Positions 48,486 to 58,486 are shown, numbered from the stretch's first letter. The stretch is 64,000 nucleotides of DNA from Alkalilacustris brevis (GCF_003350345.1 NZ_QNVJ01000084.1:1-64000), one strand, 5' to 3'. The notes: generated from the sequence alone by a model not told the origin. Program-made: numbers and translations.

Positions 48486-50579
48486 ATGATACTGGGCGAA
48501 AGCCTCATACTCGATCCGCTGCTGCCCTGGCCGGTGCTCTACCTGGCCTCGGCGCTGGCGCTGGGCGCGCTCATGGTGGCGGTGTGGCGGCGGCTGGGCG
48601 GCTGGTGGCTGCGCGGGCTGACGGCGCTGGTGTTGCTGGCCGCACTGGCGAACCCCTCGCTGCAAAGCGAAGAGCGCAGCAGCCTGCCCGACATCGTGCT
48701 GCTGGTGGTCGATGAAAGCGCGTCGAACCGCATTTCCGACCGCCCGGCACAGACCGAGGCCGCGGTGGCGCATGTCAGCGAACGGGTCGAGACGCTGGCC
48801 AACACCGAATTGCGCGTGGTGCGGCTCGGTGATGGCGCCGACAATCGCGGCACCCTGATGATGGGGGCGTTGCAGGCCGCGCTGTCGGAAGAGCCGCGCG
48901 ACCGCATCGCCGGCGCCATCCTGGTCACCGACGGGCAGATCCATGACCTTGAGCTTGCGCCCGACCTGCCCGCGCCGCTGCACGCACTGGTGACGGGCGT
49001 TGACGGCGACTGGGACCGCCGCCTGATCGTGCGCAACGCGCCGGCCTTCGCGATCCTGGGCGAGCCGGTCACGCTGACCCTGATGATCGAGGATCAGGGG
49101 CCGGTGCCGCCCGAGTTTGCCGGGCAGGCGCGGCTTTCCTTTTCGCTAAACGGCGAGCCTGCGCGCACGGTCTCGGTCCCCACCGATCAACCGCTCGAAC
49201 TGCCCGTTACGCTGGAACGGGGCGGCATGAACGTGCTGCAATTCGAGATCGCCCATAGCGAGGGCGAGTTGACCGACCGCAACAACAGCGCCGTGGTGCA
49301 GATCAACGGTGTGCGCGACCGGCTTTCGGTGCTGCTGGTCTCGGGCGAATCGCACCCCGGGCAGCGCACCTGGCGCAACCTGCTGAAATCCGACTCGGGC
49401 GTCGATCTGGTGCATTTCACCATCCTGCGCCCGCCCGACAAGCAGGACGCCGCGCCGGTTTCCGAGCTATCGCTGATCGCCTTTCCCACGCACGAGCTTT
49501 TCGTCGAGAAGATCGACGAATTCGATCTGATCATCTTTGACCGCTACCGCCGCCGCGGCATCCTGCCAATGGCCTATTTCGAGAACCTGCGCCGCTATGT
49601 CGAACAGGGCGGCGCGATCCTGGTGGCGGCCGGGCCGGAACTGGCGAGCGTTGACAGTATCTGGCGCTCGCCCCTGGGCGATATCTTTCCCGGGCGGCCG
49701 ACATCGCGCGTCCTCGAAGAGGGGTTCACGCCCCGCATCACCGACCTGGGCAACCGCCACCCCGTCACCGCCGGGCTAGAGGCCCATGCTCCGGCCCTGC
49801 AACCCGGTGGCGAGGGCGACATGGACGGCCCTGGCTGGGGCCGCTGGTTTCGCCTGATCGAGATGGAGGCCCGCCAGGGCCAGACCGTCATGAGCGGCCC
49901 CGGCGACCGCCCGCTGCTGATGCTCGACCGGGTGGGAGAAGGACGGCTTGCGCTGCTGGCCTCGGATCACGCCTGGCTGTGGGATCGCGGCTATGAAGGC
50001 GGCGGGCCGCAGCTTGAGTTGCTGCGGCGGCTGGCGCACTGGATGATGCGCGAACCCGAGCTTGAGGAAGAGGCCCTGACCGCCACCGCCGAGGGACAGC
50101 GCATCACCGTCACCCGGCGAACGCTGGAGGACAGCGCCGGCGAGGTCACCCTCACCACCCCCGAGGGCGAGTCCGTGACGCTGGAACTGACCGAGTCTGA
50201 GCCAGGCCGCTTCACCGCGCGGTGGGACGCCCCCGATATCGGGCTTTACAGGCTGAGCGATGGCGATCTCGACACGGTTGTCGCGCTTGGCCCCTCGGCC
50301 CCGCGCGAATTCGAGAACACGATTGCCACCACCGGGCTTGTGCAACCTTACATTTCGGCCACCCGCGGCGCGGCGCTGCGCATCGAGGATGGCCTGCCCG
50401 ACCTGCGCCAGGTGCGCGAGGGCCGCGCGGCCAGCGGGCGCGGCTGGATCGGCCTCACCCCGCGCGAGGCCTACCTTACGACCGACCTGTCCATTGCCCC
50501 GCTGTTGCCGGCCTGGCTGTGGCTGATGCTGGCCGCCGCGCTGGCGCTGGGGGCCTGGCTACGCGAGGGGCGGCAGTAG
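48486..50579 (+). CDS. Large membrane protein with VWA/GATase-like ectodomain
   Basis: 697 residues. Two N-terminal helices (about 12-32, 38-55) and one C-terminal helix (LLPAWLWLMLAAALALGAWL) frame a long ectodomain. It contains a VWA-like strand (LPDIVLLVVDESASNRISD), Ig-like beta segments, and a class I glutamine-amidotransferase-like region (DLIIFDRYRRRGILPMAYFENLRRYVEQGGAILVAAG split around 350-390) lacking an obvious catalytic Cys. Last gene of the MoxR operon. ATG 48486 is preferred; the upstream in-frame start 48432 lies in the previous gene. Confidence 0.78.
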   Translation: MILGESLILDPLLPWPVLYLASALALGALMVAVWRRLGGWWLRGLTALVLLAALANPSLQSEERSSLPDIVLLVVDESASNRISDRPAQTEAAVAHVSERVETLANTELRVVRLGDGADNRGTLMMGALQAALSEEPRDRIAGAILVTDGQIHDLELAPDLPAPLHALVTGVDGDWDRRLIVRNAPAFAILGEPVTLTLMIEDQGPVPPEFAGQARLSFSLNGEPARTVSVPTDQPLELPVTLERGGMNVLQFEIAHSEGELTDRNNSAVVQINGVRDRLSVLLVSGESHPGQRTWRNLLKSDSGVDLVHFTILRPPDKQDAAPVSELSLIAFPTHELFVEKIDEFDLIIFDRYRRRGILPMAYFENLRRYVEQGGAILVAAGPELASVDSIWRSPLGDIFPGRPTSRVLEEGFTPRITDLGNRHPVTAGLEAHAPALQPGGEGDMDGPGWGRWFRLIEMEARQGQTVMSGPGDRPLLMLDRVGEGRLALLASDHAWLWDRGYEGGGPQLELLRRLAHWMMREPELEEEALTATAEGQRITVTRRTLEDSAGEVTLTTPEGESVTLELTESEPGRFTARWDAPDIGLYRLSDGDLDTVVALGPSAPREFENTIATTGLVQPYISATRGAALRIEDGLPDLRQVREGRAASGRGWIGLTPREAYLTTDLSIAPLLPAWLWLMLAAALALGAWLREGRQ

Positions 50580-50805
50580 GCGGCGGGTGAGCGAGGCCGC
50601 AGCCCGGCGCCCCCCTCATGCCATGGGTGTGTCTGCGGCACGACGGCGGGCGCATGCCCTCTGGTCGGAAACGGACGCGTCCAGTTCAACGCGGGCACGC
50701 GCCAAGATATTCCCCGGCAATCGCCCGGGACAGAACAAGTGATCCCTTGCCAGCCCCCGCAATCCGCGTCACGCTACTCCAACTCCCCCTTTGCGAGCCA
50801 CGCCA

Positions 50806-52257
50806 ATGCAGATGCCCCACGCCAACCCCGCCATCCTCGAACGCCGCGACGACATCCTTGCGCAGTTGCGCGGCGCGCTTGGCCCGGATGGCGTGATCGA
50901 CTCCCCCGCCGGATTGCGCACCTATGAATGCGACGCGCTCTCGGCCTATGCCTGCCCGCCGCTTGCGGTGACCCTGCCCCGCAGCACCGACGAAGTCGCC
51001 GCCGTGCTGCGCCTGTGCCATGCCGCGCGCGTGCCGGTCGTGCCGCGCGGGGCAGGCACCGGGCTGGCCGGCGGCGCGCTGCCCACCGCCGATGCCGTGG
51101 TGCTGGGGCTGTCGCGCATGGATCGCGTTCTGGAAATCGACACCGCCAACCGCTTCATCCGAGTCGAGGCCGGGCGCACCAACCTGTCGGTCAGCGAGGC
51201 CGTGTCGGAACATGGTTTCTTCTATGCGCCCGACCCGTCAAGCCAGCTGGCCTGCGCCATTGCCGGCAATATCGCGATGAACTCGGGCGGCGCGCATTGC
51301 CTGAAATACGGCGTCACCACCAATAACCTGCTGGGGGCGAAGGTGGTGCTGATGGATGGCACGGTGATCGATCTGGGCGGCCCGCACCTGGACGCGCCGG
51401 GGCTTGACCTGCTTGGGGTGCTTTGCGGCTCGGAGGGGCAACTTGGCGTCGTGACCGAGGCCTGTCTGCGCATCCTGCCCCGACCCGAGGGCGCGCGGCC
51501 GGTGCTGATGGGGTTTGATACCAACGCAGCCGCCGGGGCCTGCGTGGCCGATATCATTCGTGCGGGGCTTCTGCCCGTCGCGATCGAGTTCATGGACCGC
51601 CCCTGCATCCGCGCCTGCGAGGATTTCGCGCATGCCGACTACCCCGACTGCGAGGCGCTGCTGATTATCGAGGTCGAGGGCGCGCCCGTGGAAATCGACC
51701 ATCAGCTTGCCCTGATCCGCGAGATTGCCGCCCAGCACAACCCTGTGGCCTGGCGCGAAAGCCGCAGCGAGGCGGAAAGCGCGCTGATCTGGCTGGGCCG
51801 GAAATCGGCCTTCGGGGCGATGGGGCAACTGGGCGATTACATTTGCCTCGATGGCACCATCCCGGTCTCGGCCCTGCCGCAGGTGCTCGACCGGATCGCC
51901 GCGTTGAGCGCGGAATTCGATCTGCCTGTCGCCAATGTCTTTCACGCCGGCGATGGCAACCTGCACCCGCTCATCATCTACGACGCCAACACCCCCGGCG
52001 CGCTGGAGCGGGCCGAGGCCCTGGGCGCAGCCATCCTGACACTCTGCGTCGAAATGGGCGGCTGCCTGACCGGCGAGCATGGCGTGGGCGTCGAAAAGCG
52101 TGATCTGATGGCGGTGCAGTTCACCCCCGACGACCTGCGCGCGCAGATGCGCGTCAAGGATGTGTTCGACCCCGAGTGGCTGCTCAACCCGGCAAAGGTG
52201 TTTCCGCTGGACGCCAGCGCGGCACACCGGCAGGCGGCAGGTGCCGCGGCGCCCTGA
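50806..52257 (+). CDS. glcD: Glycolate oxidase catalytic subunit
   Basis: About 483 residues. The FAD-binding PCMH domain carries PVVPRGAGTGLAGGALP and IAMNSGGAHCLKYGVTTNN; the C-terminal FAD-oxidase domain contains VFHAGDGNLHPLI and GGCLTGEHGVGVEKRD. It oxidises glycolate (or D-lactate) and works with GlcE and GlcF encoded 8 kb away on the other strand. Start uncertain among TTG 50791, ATG 50806 and ATG 50812; no clear SD for any. The 226-base gap before it (50580-50805) shows no other gene. Confidence 0.93.
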   Translation: MQMPHANPAILERRDDILAQLRGALGPDGVIDSPAGLRTYECDALSAYACPPLAVTLPRSTDEVAAVLRLCHAARVPVVPRGAGTGLAGGALPTADAVVLGLSRMDRVLEIDTANRFIRVEAGRTNLSVSEAVSEHGFFYAPDPSSQLACAIAGNIAMNSGGAHCLKYGVTTNNLLGAKVVLMDGTVIDLGGPHLDAPGLDLLGVLCGSEGQLGVVTEACLRILPRPEGARPVLMGFDTNAAAGACVADIIRAGLLPVAIEFMDRPCIRACEDFAHADYPDCEALLIIEVEGAPVEIDHQLALIREIAAQHNPVAWRESRSEAESALIWLGRKSAFGAMGQLGDYICLDGTIPVSALPQVLDRIAALSAEFDLPVANVFHAGDGNLHPLIIYDANTPGALERAEALGAAILTLCVEMGGCLTGEHGVGVEKRDLMAVQFTPDDLRAQMRVKDVFDPEWLLNPAKVFPLDASAAHRQAAGAAAP

Positions 52258-52261
52258 GCCG

Positions 52262-52291
52262 CTGAACCCCTGAACCCCTGAACCCCTGAAC
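52262..52291. repeat. 8-bp tandem repeat giving stops in three frames
   Basis: CTGAACCC occurs three full times plus CTGAAC, starting four bases after the glcD stop. Because the unit is eight bases, its TGA triplets (52263, 52271, 52279, 52287) fall in all three plus-strand frames. Confidence 0.9.
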
Positions 52292-52415
52292 GAACCATGC
52301 CGTGAAAATCGGCGCCAGGGGGCCTTTCCATCGCTCCATGTGCCGCTAGGATGCCCGCGGAAAAGCCGCGTGCGCGCCCGTCGCCGCGCCACCAAACAAC
52401 CGGAGGCCCTCACAC

Positions 52416-52640
52416 ATGATTCCCAAGCGCTTCGAGCATGTCGTTTTCGGATTCTTCCTGACATTCATGATGACATTTCTGATCGCCGGCATCGTCAATT
52501 TCATGGCGCTCGGCATCGTGCCCGGCTTCTTCACCATATGGTTCTGGAGCTGGATGTCTTCATGGGCTGTGGCGTTCCCCTCCGTGCTGTTCGTGGCCCC
52601 GCTGACCCGGCGGATCGTCGCAAAACTGGTCAGCGACTGA
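52416..52640 (+). CDS. Small DUF2798 membrane protein
   Basis: 74 residues with two hydrophobic helices (FGFFLTFMMTFLIAGIVNF and FFTIWFWSWMSSWAVAFPSVLFVA). The short loops and C-terminal RRIVAKL match DUF2798. GGAGG lies nine bases before the ATG. An inner-membrane protein of unknown function. Confidence 0.82.
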   Translation: MIPKRFEHVVFGFFLTFMMTFLIAGIVNFMALGIVPGFFTIWFWSWMSSWAVAFPSVLFVAPLTRRIVAKLVSD

Positions 52641-52677
52641 TCCCAGGCGTCCGCCTGCGGGGCCGGCGCGGCCAGGC

Positions 52678-53586
52678 TCAGGGCTGCATGATCCGGCCCT
52701 CGCTCACCGGGGCTGCACCGCCGGCAATCCGCACCGAGCGCAAGGCCCCGTCATCGCACTTGATCGAAACCGCTATCTGCGAGGGGCGGCCCATCTCGAC
52801 CCCCTGCGTGACGGTCAGCCGGGTGATGCCGTTCTCCAGCAGCCCGGCGGCTTGCAATTCGACCGCAAGGATCGCGCAGGCCGAACCTGTGCCCGGATCT
52901 TCGGCCACGCCCGAGCCGGGCGAGAACATCCGCGCCCGATAGGCCCCTGCCCCGACCCGGGTGTAAAGCCAGGCGCTGTCGGTCCCGGCCTGGGCCATGA
53001 TGCTCGACCAGCGCGGCTCGCTCGGGCGGGCGCGGCCCAGCGCGGCAGTGTCGCGCAGCGGCACGAACAGAAAGCGCGGCCCACCCTGCCAGAGCGCCGG
53101 CGCCAAATGCGGCCCGCAGCCCATGTCCCCTTCACCCAGCCCCAGTGCCGGCGCCACCGCCGCGGCCGAAGGTGCAGGCACCGGCACGGCATGGGGCAAT
53201 ACAGGCGCCGTAAGCTCGGCGCGCACGCGCCCGGCCTGCCGGCTCACGCGCACCGGCACCAGCCCGGCCTCCAACTCCAGCACAAGCTGCCTGTGCGCCT
53301 CCCCGGCCCCGTCAAGCAGGCCCGACAGCAGCACCGCCGCGCCGATAGTGGGGTGCCCCGCAAAGGGGATTTCAGCGCGCGGCAGGAAAATGCGCAGCCG
53401 CGCCGTATGCTCGGGCCGGGCCGGCGCCATCACGAACACGGTTTCGGAAAGATTGAACTCGCGCGCGATCGCCTGCATCTGCGCATCCGTCAGGGCATCC
53501 GCCCCCAGCACCACGGCCAGCGGATTACCTGAATACGGCTCGTCGGTGAACACGTCGAGCGTGTGAAATTCCAGCGCCTCCTGCAT
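52678..53586 (-). CDS. PhzF-family isomerase-like protein
   Basis: 302 residues. Typical PhzF motifs: [18 protein letters not shown] (about 13-30), NLSETVFV with the catalytic Glu near 47, [11 protein letters not shown] near 78, and the C-terminal [17 protein letters not shown]. Members isomerise small metabolites; outside phenazine clusters the substrate is unknown, and no phenazine genes are here. It is convergent with DUF2798. Confidence 0.88.
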   Translation of the reverse strand: MQEALEFHTLDVFTDEPYSGNPLAVVLGADALTDAQMQAIAREFNLSETVFVMAPARPEHTARLRIFLPRAEIPFAGHPTIGAAVLLSGLLDGAGEAHRQLVLELEAGLVPVRVSRQAGRVRAELTAPVLPHAVPVPAPSAAAVAPALGLGEGDMGCGPHLAPALWQGGPRFLFVPLRDTAALGRARPSEPRWSSIMAQAGTDSAWLYTRVGAGAYRARMFSPGSGVAEDPGTGSACAILAVELQAAGLLENGITRLTVTQGVEMGRPSQIAVSIKCDDGALRSVRIAGGAAPVSEGRIMQP

Positions 53587-53675
53587 CTGTTCGCCCCCCG
53601 CGTTCCCTTTCGTGCTTGCAGGTTCTCACGCCTGCCCCTGCAGGCAGAACAGAAGTTGCCCCTGCGCACAATACC

Positions 53676-53699
53676 CTTCACTGTGGCGAAAATATCCTC
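53676..53699 (-). repeat. Interspersed 24-bp motif, copy D
   Basis: On the minus strand GAGGATATTT-TCGC-CACAGTGAAG. It lies in the 186-base gap between the ABC ATPase 3' end and phzF. A small stem GCCTGC/GCAGGC (53630-53645) lies nearby. Confidence 0.8.
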
Positions 53700-53772
53700 A
53701 CTGACAGGCATCCGGCGGCGGCAATCAGCGCCGCGCCGCGCAAGGACAGACCGGCGCAGGATGCGCGCGCCG

Positions 53773-54717
53773 TCAGATCGCGCTCGCGCGCGCCGAGGTC
53801 AGATCGAGGAAGACATCTTCCAGATCCGGCTCCTCGGTGGCCAGGTCGGCGATCCGCACGCCCGCGTCGGCCAGCGCCTCGAGCAGCTTGCCCGCGGTGA
53901 TGCGGCTGCGCGAATAGCCCAGCACCAGGGCACCATCGGCACGGCGCTCGACGCTGACGCCTTGGGGCAGCGACAGCGCCGCCGGCACCGCCCCCTCTGG
54001 CTGCACCACCAGCGTTTTGGCATCCAGCCGCCCCAGCAGCGCCGAGGTACGGTCGCGCGCGACCACCGCACCGTGGTTGATGATGGCGATCTCGTCGCAC
54101 ATCTCTTCGGCCTCTTCCAGGTAGTGGGTTGTCAGGATGATCGTCATGCCGCCCTGGTTCAGGCGGCGCACATTCTGCCACAGGGTCTGCCGCAACTCGA
54201 TATCCACGCCCGCCGTGGGCTCGTCGAGAACGAGGATCTGCGGCATGTGCACCAGCGCCTTGCCCAAGAGCAGCCGCCGCCGCATCCCGCCCGAGAGGTT
54301 GCGCATATAGGCGTCGGCCTTGTCGGTCAGGCCGATGAGTTCCAGGATCTCGTCGGTGCGCCGGGCACGGCGCGGCACACCGTAAAGCCCCGCCTGCACC
54401 TCAAGCGCGGTGCGCGGCGTCAGGAACGGGTCGATATTCGGCTCCTGCGGCATCACACCGATGGCGGCGCGGCTCTGGCGGGCATTCACATCCTGGTCAA
54501 AGCCCCAGATGCGCACCTTGCCCGCGGTCTTGATGACCAACCCGGCCAGAATGTTGATGAGCGTCGACTTCCCCGCGCCGTTCGGCCCCAAAAGCCCGAA
54601 GATCGACCCTGCCGGGATCTGCAGGTCGATATCATTCAGCGCAGTCTTCGCCGGCTGCCCGCCTTCGGAGGCATAGACCTTGCGCAGGCCCTCGATCTCG
54701 ATCGCGTAATCGGTCAT
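53773..54717 (-). CDS. ABC-2 type exporter ATP-binding protein
   Basis: 314 residues. Walker [10 protein letters not shown] (44-52), signature LSGGMRRR near 139, Walker [13 protein letters not shown] and switch-His [11 protein letters not shown] are intact. The C-terminal extension (after about 225) is typical of drug or polysaccharide export ATPases. No permease gene adjoins it in this window, so it must pair with an ABC-2 permease encoded elsewhere. Confidence 0.9.
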   Translation of the reverse strand: MTDYAIEIEGLRKVYASEGGQPAKTALNDIDLQIPAGSIFGLLGPNGAGKSTLINILAGLVIKTAGKVRIWGFDQDVNARQSRAAIGVMPQEPNIDPFLTPRTALEVQAGLYGVPRRARRTDEILELIGLTDKADAYMRNLSGGMRRRLLLGKALVHMPQILVLDEPTAGVDIELRQTLWQNVRRLNQGGMTIILTTHYLEEAEEMCDEIAIINHGAVVARDRTSALLGRLDAKTLVVQPEGAVPAALSLPQGVSVERRADGALVLGYSRSRITAGKLLEALADAGVRIADLATEEPDLEDVFLDLTSARASAI

Positions 54718-54846
54718 GCGTGTATCACCTGTCTGAAACGGAGCGGCGAACAGGGCCGCGTCCGGCCCTTGTCCATGCCTGCGCTTTCGGTATCATGCGC
54801 AGCACTTAAGCCGTTTCTCGATCCGCGACAAGGAAGGCCCCTGCCG

Positions 54847-55050
54847 ATGACCCGCACCCCTGCCCATGACGCCCCTGAATTCGAGGTGGTCTCCAGATAC
54901 CGCGTGTGCTGCGACGGGGGCGAGGGCGCGCTTGGCCATCCGCGCGTCTGGCTGTCGATCCCGCATGACACGGGCTGGGTGGAATGCGGCTATTGCGACA
55001 AGCGATTCATCCACGAGGACCATGCCGGCGACACCGGGCGCGCGGCTTGA
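54847..55050 (+). CDS. Small zinc-finger protein (zf-CHCC, NDUFS6-like)
   Basis: 67 residues. The pattern C22, H31, C47, C50 ([26 protein letters not shown]) fits the zf-CHCC fold of mitochondrial complex I subunit NDUFS6, which alphaproteobacteria often retain. It may help assemble NADH:quinone oxidoreductase. AAGGAAGG precedes ATG 54847. The long overlapping plus-strand frame from 53563 is a shadow of the ABC gene. Confidence 0.85.
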   Translation: MTRTPAHDAPEFEVVSRYRVCCDGGEGALGHPRVWLSIPHDTGWVECGYCDKRFIHEDHAGDTGRAA

Positions 55051-55180
55051 TACCAATCCGCCTTGCCGCCGAAGTTCCGGTCGGGCATTTCAGGACGCAG
55101 CGCCGAACACGGCACACAAGCGCCCAGCCCGGGCGCGCATCGAGTCGGCTTGACATGTGGCAGCCCCGGAGGCGCGCGAA

Positions 55181-58027
55181 ATGACATTCGGCAAAGGCCA
55201 CCACCTGCACCTGATCGACGGGTCCAGCTTCATCTTCCGGGCCTACCACGCCCTGCCGCCGCTGACCCGCAAGTCCGACGGGCTGCCCATCGGGGCGGTG
55301 GCGGGGTTTTGCAACATGCTGTTCAAGTATGTCGAGGGCAACAATGGCGCCGAGGCGCCCACCCATGCGGCGGTGATCTTCGACTATTCCTCCAAGACCT
55401 TCCGCAACGAGATCTACCCCGAGTACAAGGCCAACCGCCCCGAGCCGCCCGAGGATCTGCGCCCGCAGTTTCCGCTGACCCGCGACGCCACGCGCGCCTT
55501 CAACATCGCCTGCATCGAGGTCGAGGACTACGAGGCCGACGACATCATCGCCACGCTGGCCTGCCAGGCGCGCGAGGCCGGCGGCACGGTGACGATCATT
55601 TCCTCCGACAAGGATCTGATGCAGCTTGTGGGCAACGGGGTCGAGATGCTCGACGCCATGAAGGACAAGCGCATCGGCCCCGAGGAAGTGGAGGCCAAGT
55701 TCGGCGTCGGCCCCGAGCGGGTGGTCGATGTGCAGGCGCTGGCCGGGGACAGCGTTGACAACATCCCCGGCGCGCCGGGGATCGGGGTGAAGACGGCGGC
55801 ACTCCTGATCAACGAATACGGCGATCTGGAAACCCTGCTGGAGCGCGCCGGAGAGATCAAGCAACCCAAGCGCCGTCAGACGTTGCTCGATTATGCCGAA
55901 CAGGTGCGCATCTCCAGGCGGCTGGTAACGCTTGATTGCGAAACGCCGCTCGATTTCGGGCTGGACGATCTGGAGGTGAAGGAACCCGAGCCCGACAAGC
56001 TCATGGCGTTTCTCGCCGAGATGGAGTTTCGCACCCTCTCGCGCCGCATCGCCGACAAGATGGGGGTCGAGGCGCCCGTCATTCCCGAAGTCGCTGCAAA
56101 GGCTGCCGGTGGTAGCGGCACCGCCGCACAACCCGCCGCGCCCGAGGCAGTGCCCTTCGACACAGCCGCCTATGAGTGCATCCGCGACTGGGCAGCGCTG
56201 GAGCGCTGGATCGACGAAATCGACGCCATCGGCCTTGTCGCGGTGGATACCGAAACCACCGGCCTGGACGAGATGCGCGCCGATCTTGTCGGCATCTCGC
56301 TGGCAGTGGCGCCGGGGCGGGCCTGTTACATTCCGCTGGCGCATCGCAAAGGCGACGGGCAGCAGGGCGGGCTGTTTGATGATGCAGCGCTGGCCGAAGG
56401 GCAGCTTGACCGCGAAAAGGTGCTCGCCGCGCTGAAACCGCTGCTGGAAGACCCTGCGGTTCTGAAGATCGGGCAGAACATGAAATATGACGCCAAGATC
56501 TTCGCCCGCCAGCGCGGCAAGGGGTTTGAGGATGGCATCACCGTAGCACCCTTCGATGACACGATGCTGATCTCCTACGCGCTCCATGCCGGGCTGCACG
56601 GGCACGGAATGGACGCTCTTTCAGAACGTTATCTGGGCCACGAGCCGATCCCGATCAAGCCGCTGCTGGGGTCGGGCAAATCGGCACGGACCTTCGACAT
56701 GGTGCCCATAGACGAGGCCACGCCCTACGCCGCCGAGGATGCCGACATAACCCTGCGGCTTTGGCAGGTGCTCAAGCCGCGGCTGCACACGGCGCGCGTG
56801 ACCACCGTATACGAGACGATGGAGCGCCCGCTGGTGCCGGTGCTGTCCGCGATGGAAATGGCGGGCATCCGTGTCGATCGCGATACGCTTTCGCGCATGT
56901 CGAACGCCTTCGCCCAGAAGATGGCGGGCCTTGAGGCCGAGATTCACGAGCTTGCGGGCGAAAAGTTCAACGTGGGCAGCCCCAAGCAGCTGGGCGAGAT
57001 CCTGTTCGACAAGATGAGTCTCGCGGGCGGCAAGAAGGGCAAGACCGGCGCCTATGCCACTGGCGCCGACGTGCTGGAGGATCTGGCCGCCGAAGGCCAT
57101 GACCTGCCCGCACGGGTGTTGGACTGGCGCCAGCTTGCCAAGCTGAAATCCACCTACACCGACGCGTTGCAGGAACATATCAACCCCGAGACTGGCCGCG
57201 TGCATACATCCTATGTGATCGCGGGGGCCAATACCGGGCGGCTGGCCTCGACCGACCCGAACCTGCAAAACATTCCCGTGCGCAGCGAGGAAGGCCGGCG
57301 CATCCGCACCGCTTTCGTGGCCGAACCCGGCAAGCGGCTGGTCAGCCTCGATTACAGCCAGATCGAGTTGCGCATCCTGGCGCATGTGGCCGGGATTGAC
57401 GCGCTCAAGGCGGCCTTCCGCGAGGGCCATGACATCCACGCCATGACCGCGTCCGAGATGTTCAACGTGCCGCTCGATCAGATGACCCCGGAAATCCGCC
57501 GTCAGGCCAAGGCGATCAATTTCGGGGTGATCTACGGGATTTCGGGCTTCGGGCTGGCGCGCAACCTGCGCATCCCGCGCGGCGAGGCGCAGGGCTTCAT
57601 CGACCGCTATTTCGAGCGCTTCCCCGGTATCCGCGCCTATATGGATGACACCATCGCCTTTGCGAAAAAGCACGGCCATGTCGAGACGCTGTTCGGGCGC
57701 AAGATTCACACCCCCGAGATCAACGCCAAGGGGCCGGGCGCGGGCTTTGCCCGCCGGGCGGCGATCAACGCACCCATCCAGGGCTCGGCCGCCGATATCA
57801 TCCGCCGCGCGATGATCCGTGTGCCCGCCGCGATCGAGGGGCTGGCGGCGACCATGCTGTTGCAGGTGCATGACGAACTGGTCTTCGAAATGGCCGAAGA
57901 CGCGGTGGACGAAACCATCGCGCGCGTGCGCGATGTGATGGAAGGCGCGGCCGAGCCGGTCGTGCGGCTTGACGTGCCGCTGGTGGTCGATGCCGGCCAG
58001 GGCGGCAACTGGGCCGAGGCGCACTAA
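55181..58027 (+). CDS. polA: DNA polymerase I
   Basis: 948 residues. N-terminal 5'-nuclease (1-290) starts MTFGKGHHLHLIDGSSFIFRAY. The 3'-5' exonuclease is intact (VDTETTGLD, Asp356 and Glu358), as is the polymerase: motif A DYSQIELRILAH near 724, motif B RRQAKAINFGVIYGISGFG, motif C VHDE near 896. It fills gaps and removes RNA primers in replication and repair. GGAGG lies eight bases before ATG 55181; ATG 55157 lies upstream of that SD and is rejected. Confidence 0.98.
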   Translation: MTFGKGHHLHLIDGSSFIFRAYHALPPLTRKSDGLPIGAVAGFCNMLFKYVEGNNGAEAPTHAAVIFDYSSKTFRNEIYPEYKANRPEPPEDLRPQFPLTRDATRAFNIACIEVEDYEADDIIATLACQAREAGGTVTIISSDKDLMQLVGNGVEMLDAMKDKRIGPEEVEAKFGVGPERVVDVQALAGDSVDNIPGAPGIGVKTAALLINEYGDLETLLERAGEIKQPKRRQTLLDYAEQVRISRRLVTLDCETPLDFGLDDLEVKEPEPDKLMAFLAEMEFRTLSRRIADKMGVEAPVIPEVAAKAAGGSGTAAQPAAPEAVPFDTAAYECIRDWAALERWIDEIDAIGLVAVDTETTGLDEMRADLVGISLAVAPGRACYIPLAHRKGDGQQGGLFDDAALAEGQLDREKVLAALKPLLEDPAVLKIGQNMKYDAKIFARQRGKGFEDGITVAPFDDTMLISYALHAGLHGHGMDALSERYLGHEPIPIKPLLGSGKSARTFDMVPIDEATPYAAEDADITLRLWQVLKPRLHTARVTTVYETMERPLVPVLSAMEMAGIRVDRDTLSRMSNAFAQKMAGLEAEIHELAGEKFNVGSPKQLGEILFDKMSLAGGKKGKTGAYATGADVLEDLAAEGHDLPARVLDWRQLAKLKSTYTDALQEHINPETGRVHTSYVIAGANTGRLASTDPNLQNIPVRSEEGRRIRTAFVAEPGKRLVSLDYSQIELRILAHVAGIDALKAAFREGHDIHAMTASEMFNVPLDQMTPEIRRQAKAINFGVIYGISGFGLARNLRIPRGEAQGFIDRYFERFPGIRAYMDDTIAFAKKHGHVETLFGRKIHTPEINAKGPGAGFARRAAINAPIQGSAADIIRRAMIRVPAAIEGLAATMLLQVHDELVFEMAEDAVDETIARVRDVMEGAAEPVVRLDVPLVVDAGQGGNWAEAH

Positions 58028-58084
58028 CCCCGTCGCGAGGCCGGCGCGGGCTAGCGGAACGCAGGCACAGGCAGGAAAGGCCGC

Positions 58085-58477
58085 TCAGCCCGCCTCGCGC
58101 TTGGCCGTCAGCATCCTGCCCAGCACCCGGCCGCCCAGCACATGCACATGCAGATGCGGCACCTCCTGCATGCCGTGGGTGCCGCAGTTCGAGATCAGGC
58201 GATACCCCGCCCCACCTGCACCGGGGCTGATCGCCTCGATCCGGCAAACCTCACCGATGGCGCGGGTGAAATCCAGGATCTCGGCATCCGTCGCCTCGGC
58301 CGCGAAATGCTCGTAGCACACGTAAGCCCCCTTGGGGATCACCAGCACATGATGCGGCGCCTGTGGGGCGATGTCGCGAAAGGCCAGGCTGTGCTCGGTT
58401 TCCAGAACCTTCTGGCAGGGGATTTCGCCGCGCAGGATCTTGGCGAAGATGTTCTCGGGGTCGTAGCGGTAGCTCAT
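58085..58477 (-). CDS. HIT-family nucleotide hydrolase (HinT-like)
   Basis: 130 residues, the normal length. It starts with YDPENIFAKILRGEIPCQKVLE and carries the histidine triad HLHVHVLGG near 108-116. HinT-type enzymes hydrolyse AMP-lysine and AMP-amino-acid conjugates in the cytoplasm. It is nine bases downstream of the glycosyltransferase gene, on the same strand. Confidence 0.93.
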   Translation of the reverse strand: MSYRYDPENIFAKILRGEIPCQKVLETEHSLAFRDIAPQAPHHVLVIPKGAYVCYEHFAAEATDAEILDFTRAIGEVCRIEAISPGAGGAGYRLISNCGTHGMQEVPHLHVHVLGGRVLGRMLTAKREAG

Positions 58478-58486
58478 GGTGAAACC

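Noticed and set aside
53563-55050. 495-residue plus-strand frame over the ABC ATPase
   Set aside because: Only its last 67 codons form a real gene (zf-CHCC). The rest is antisense to a well-supported ABC ATPase.
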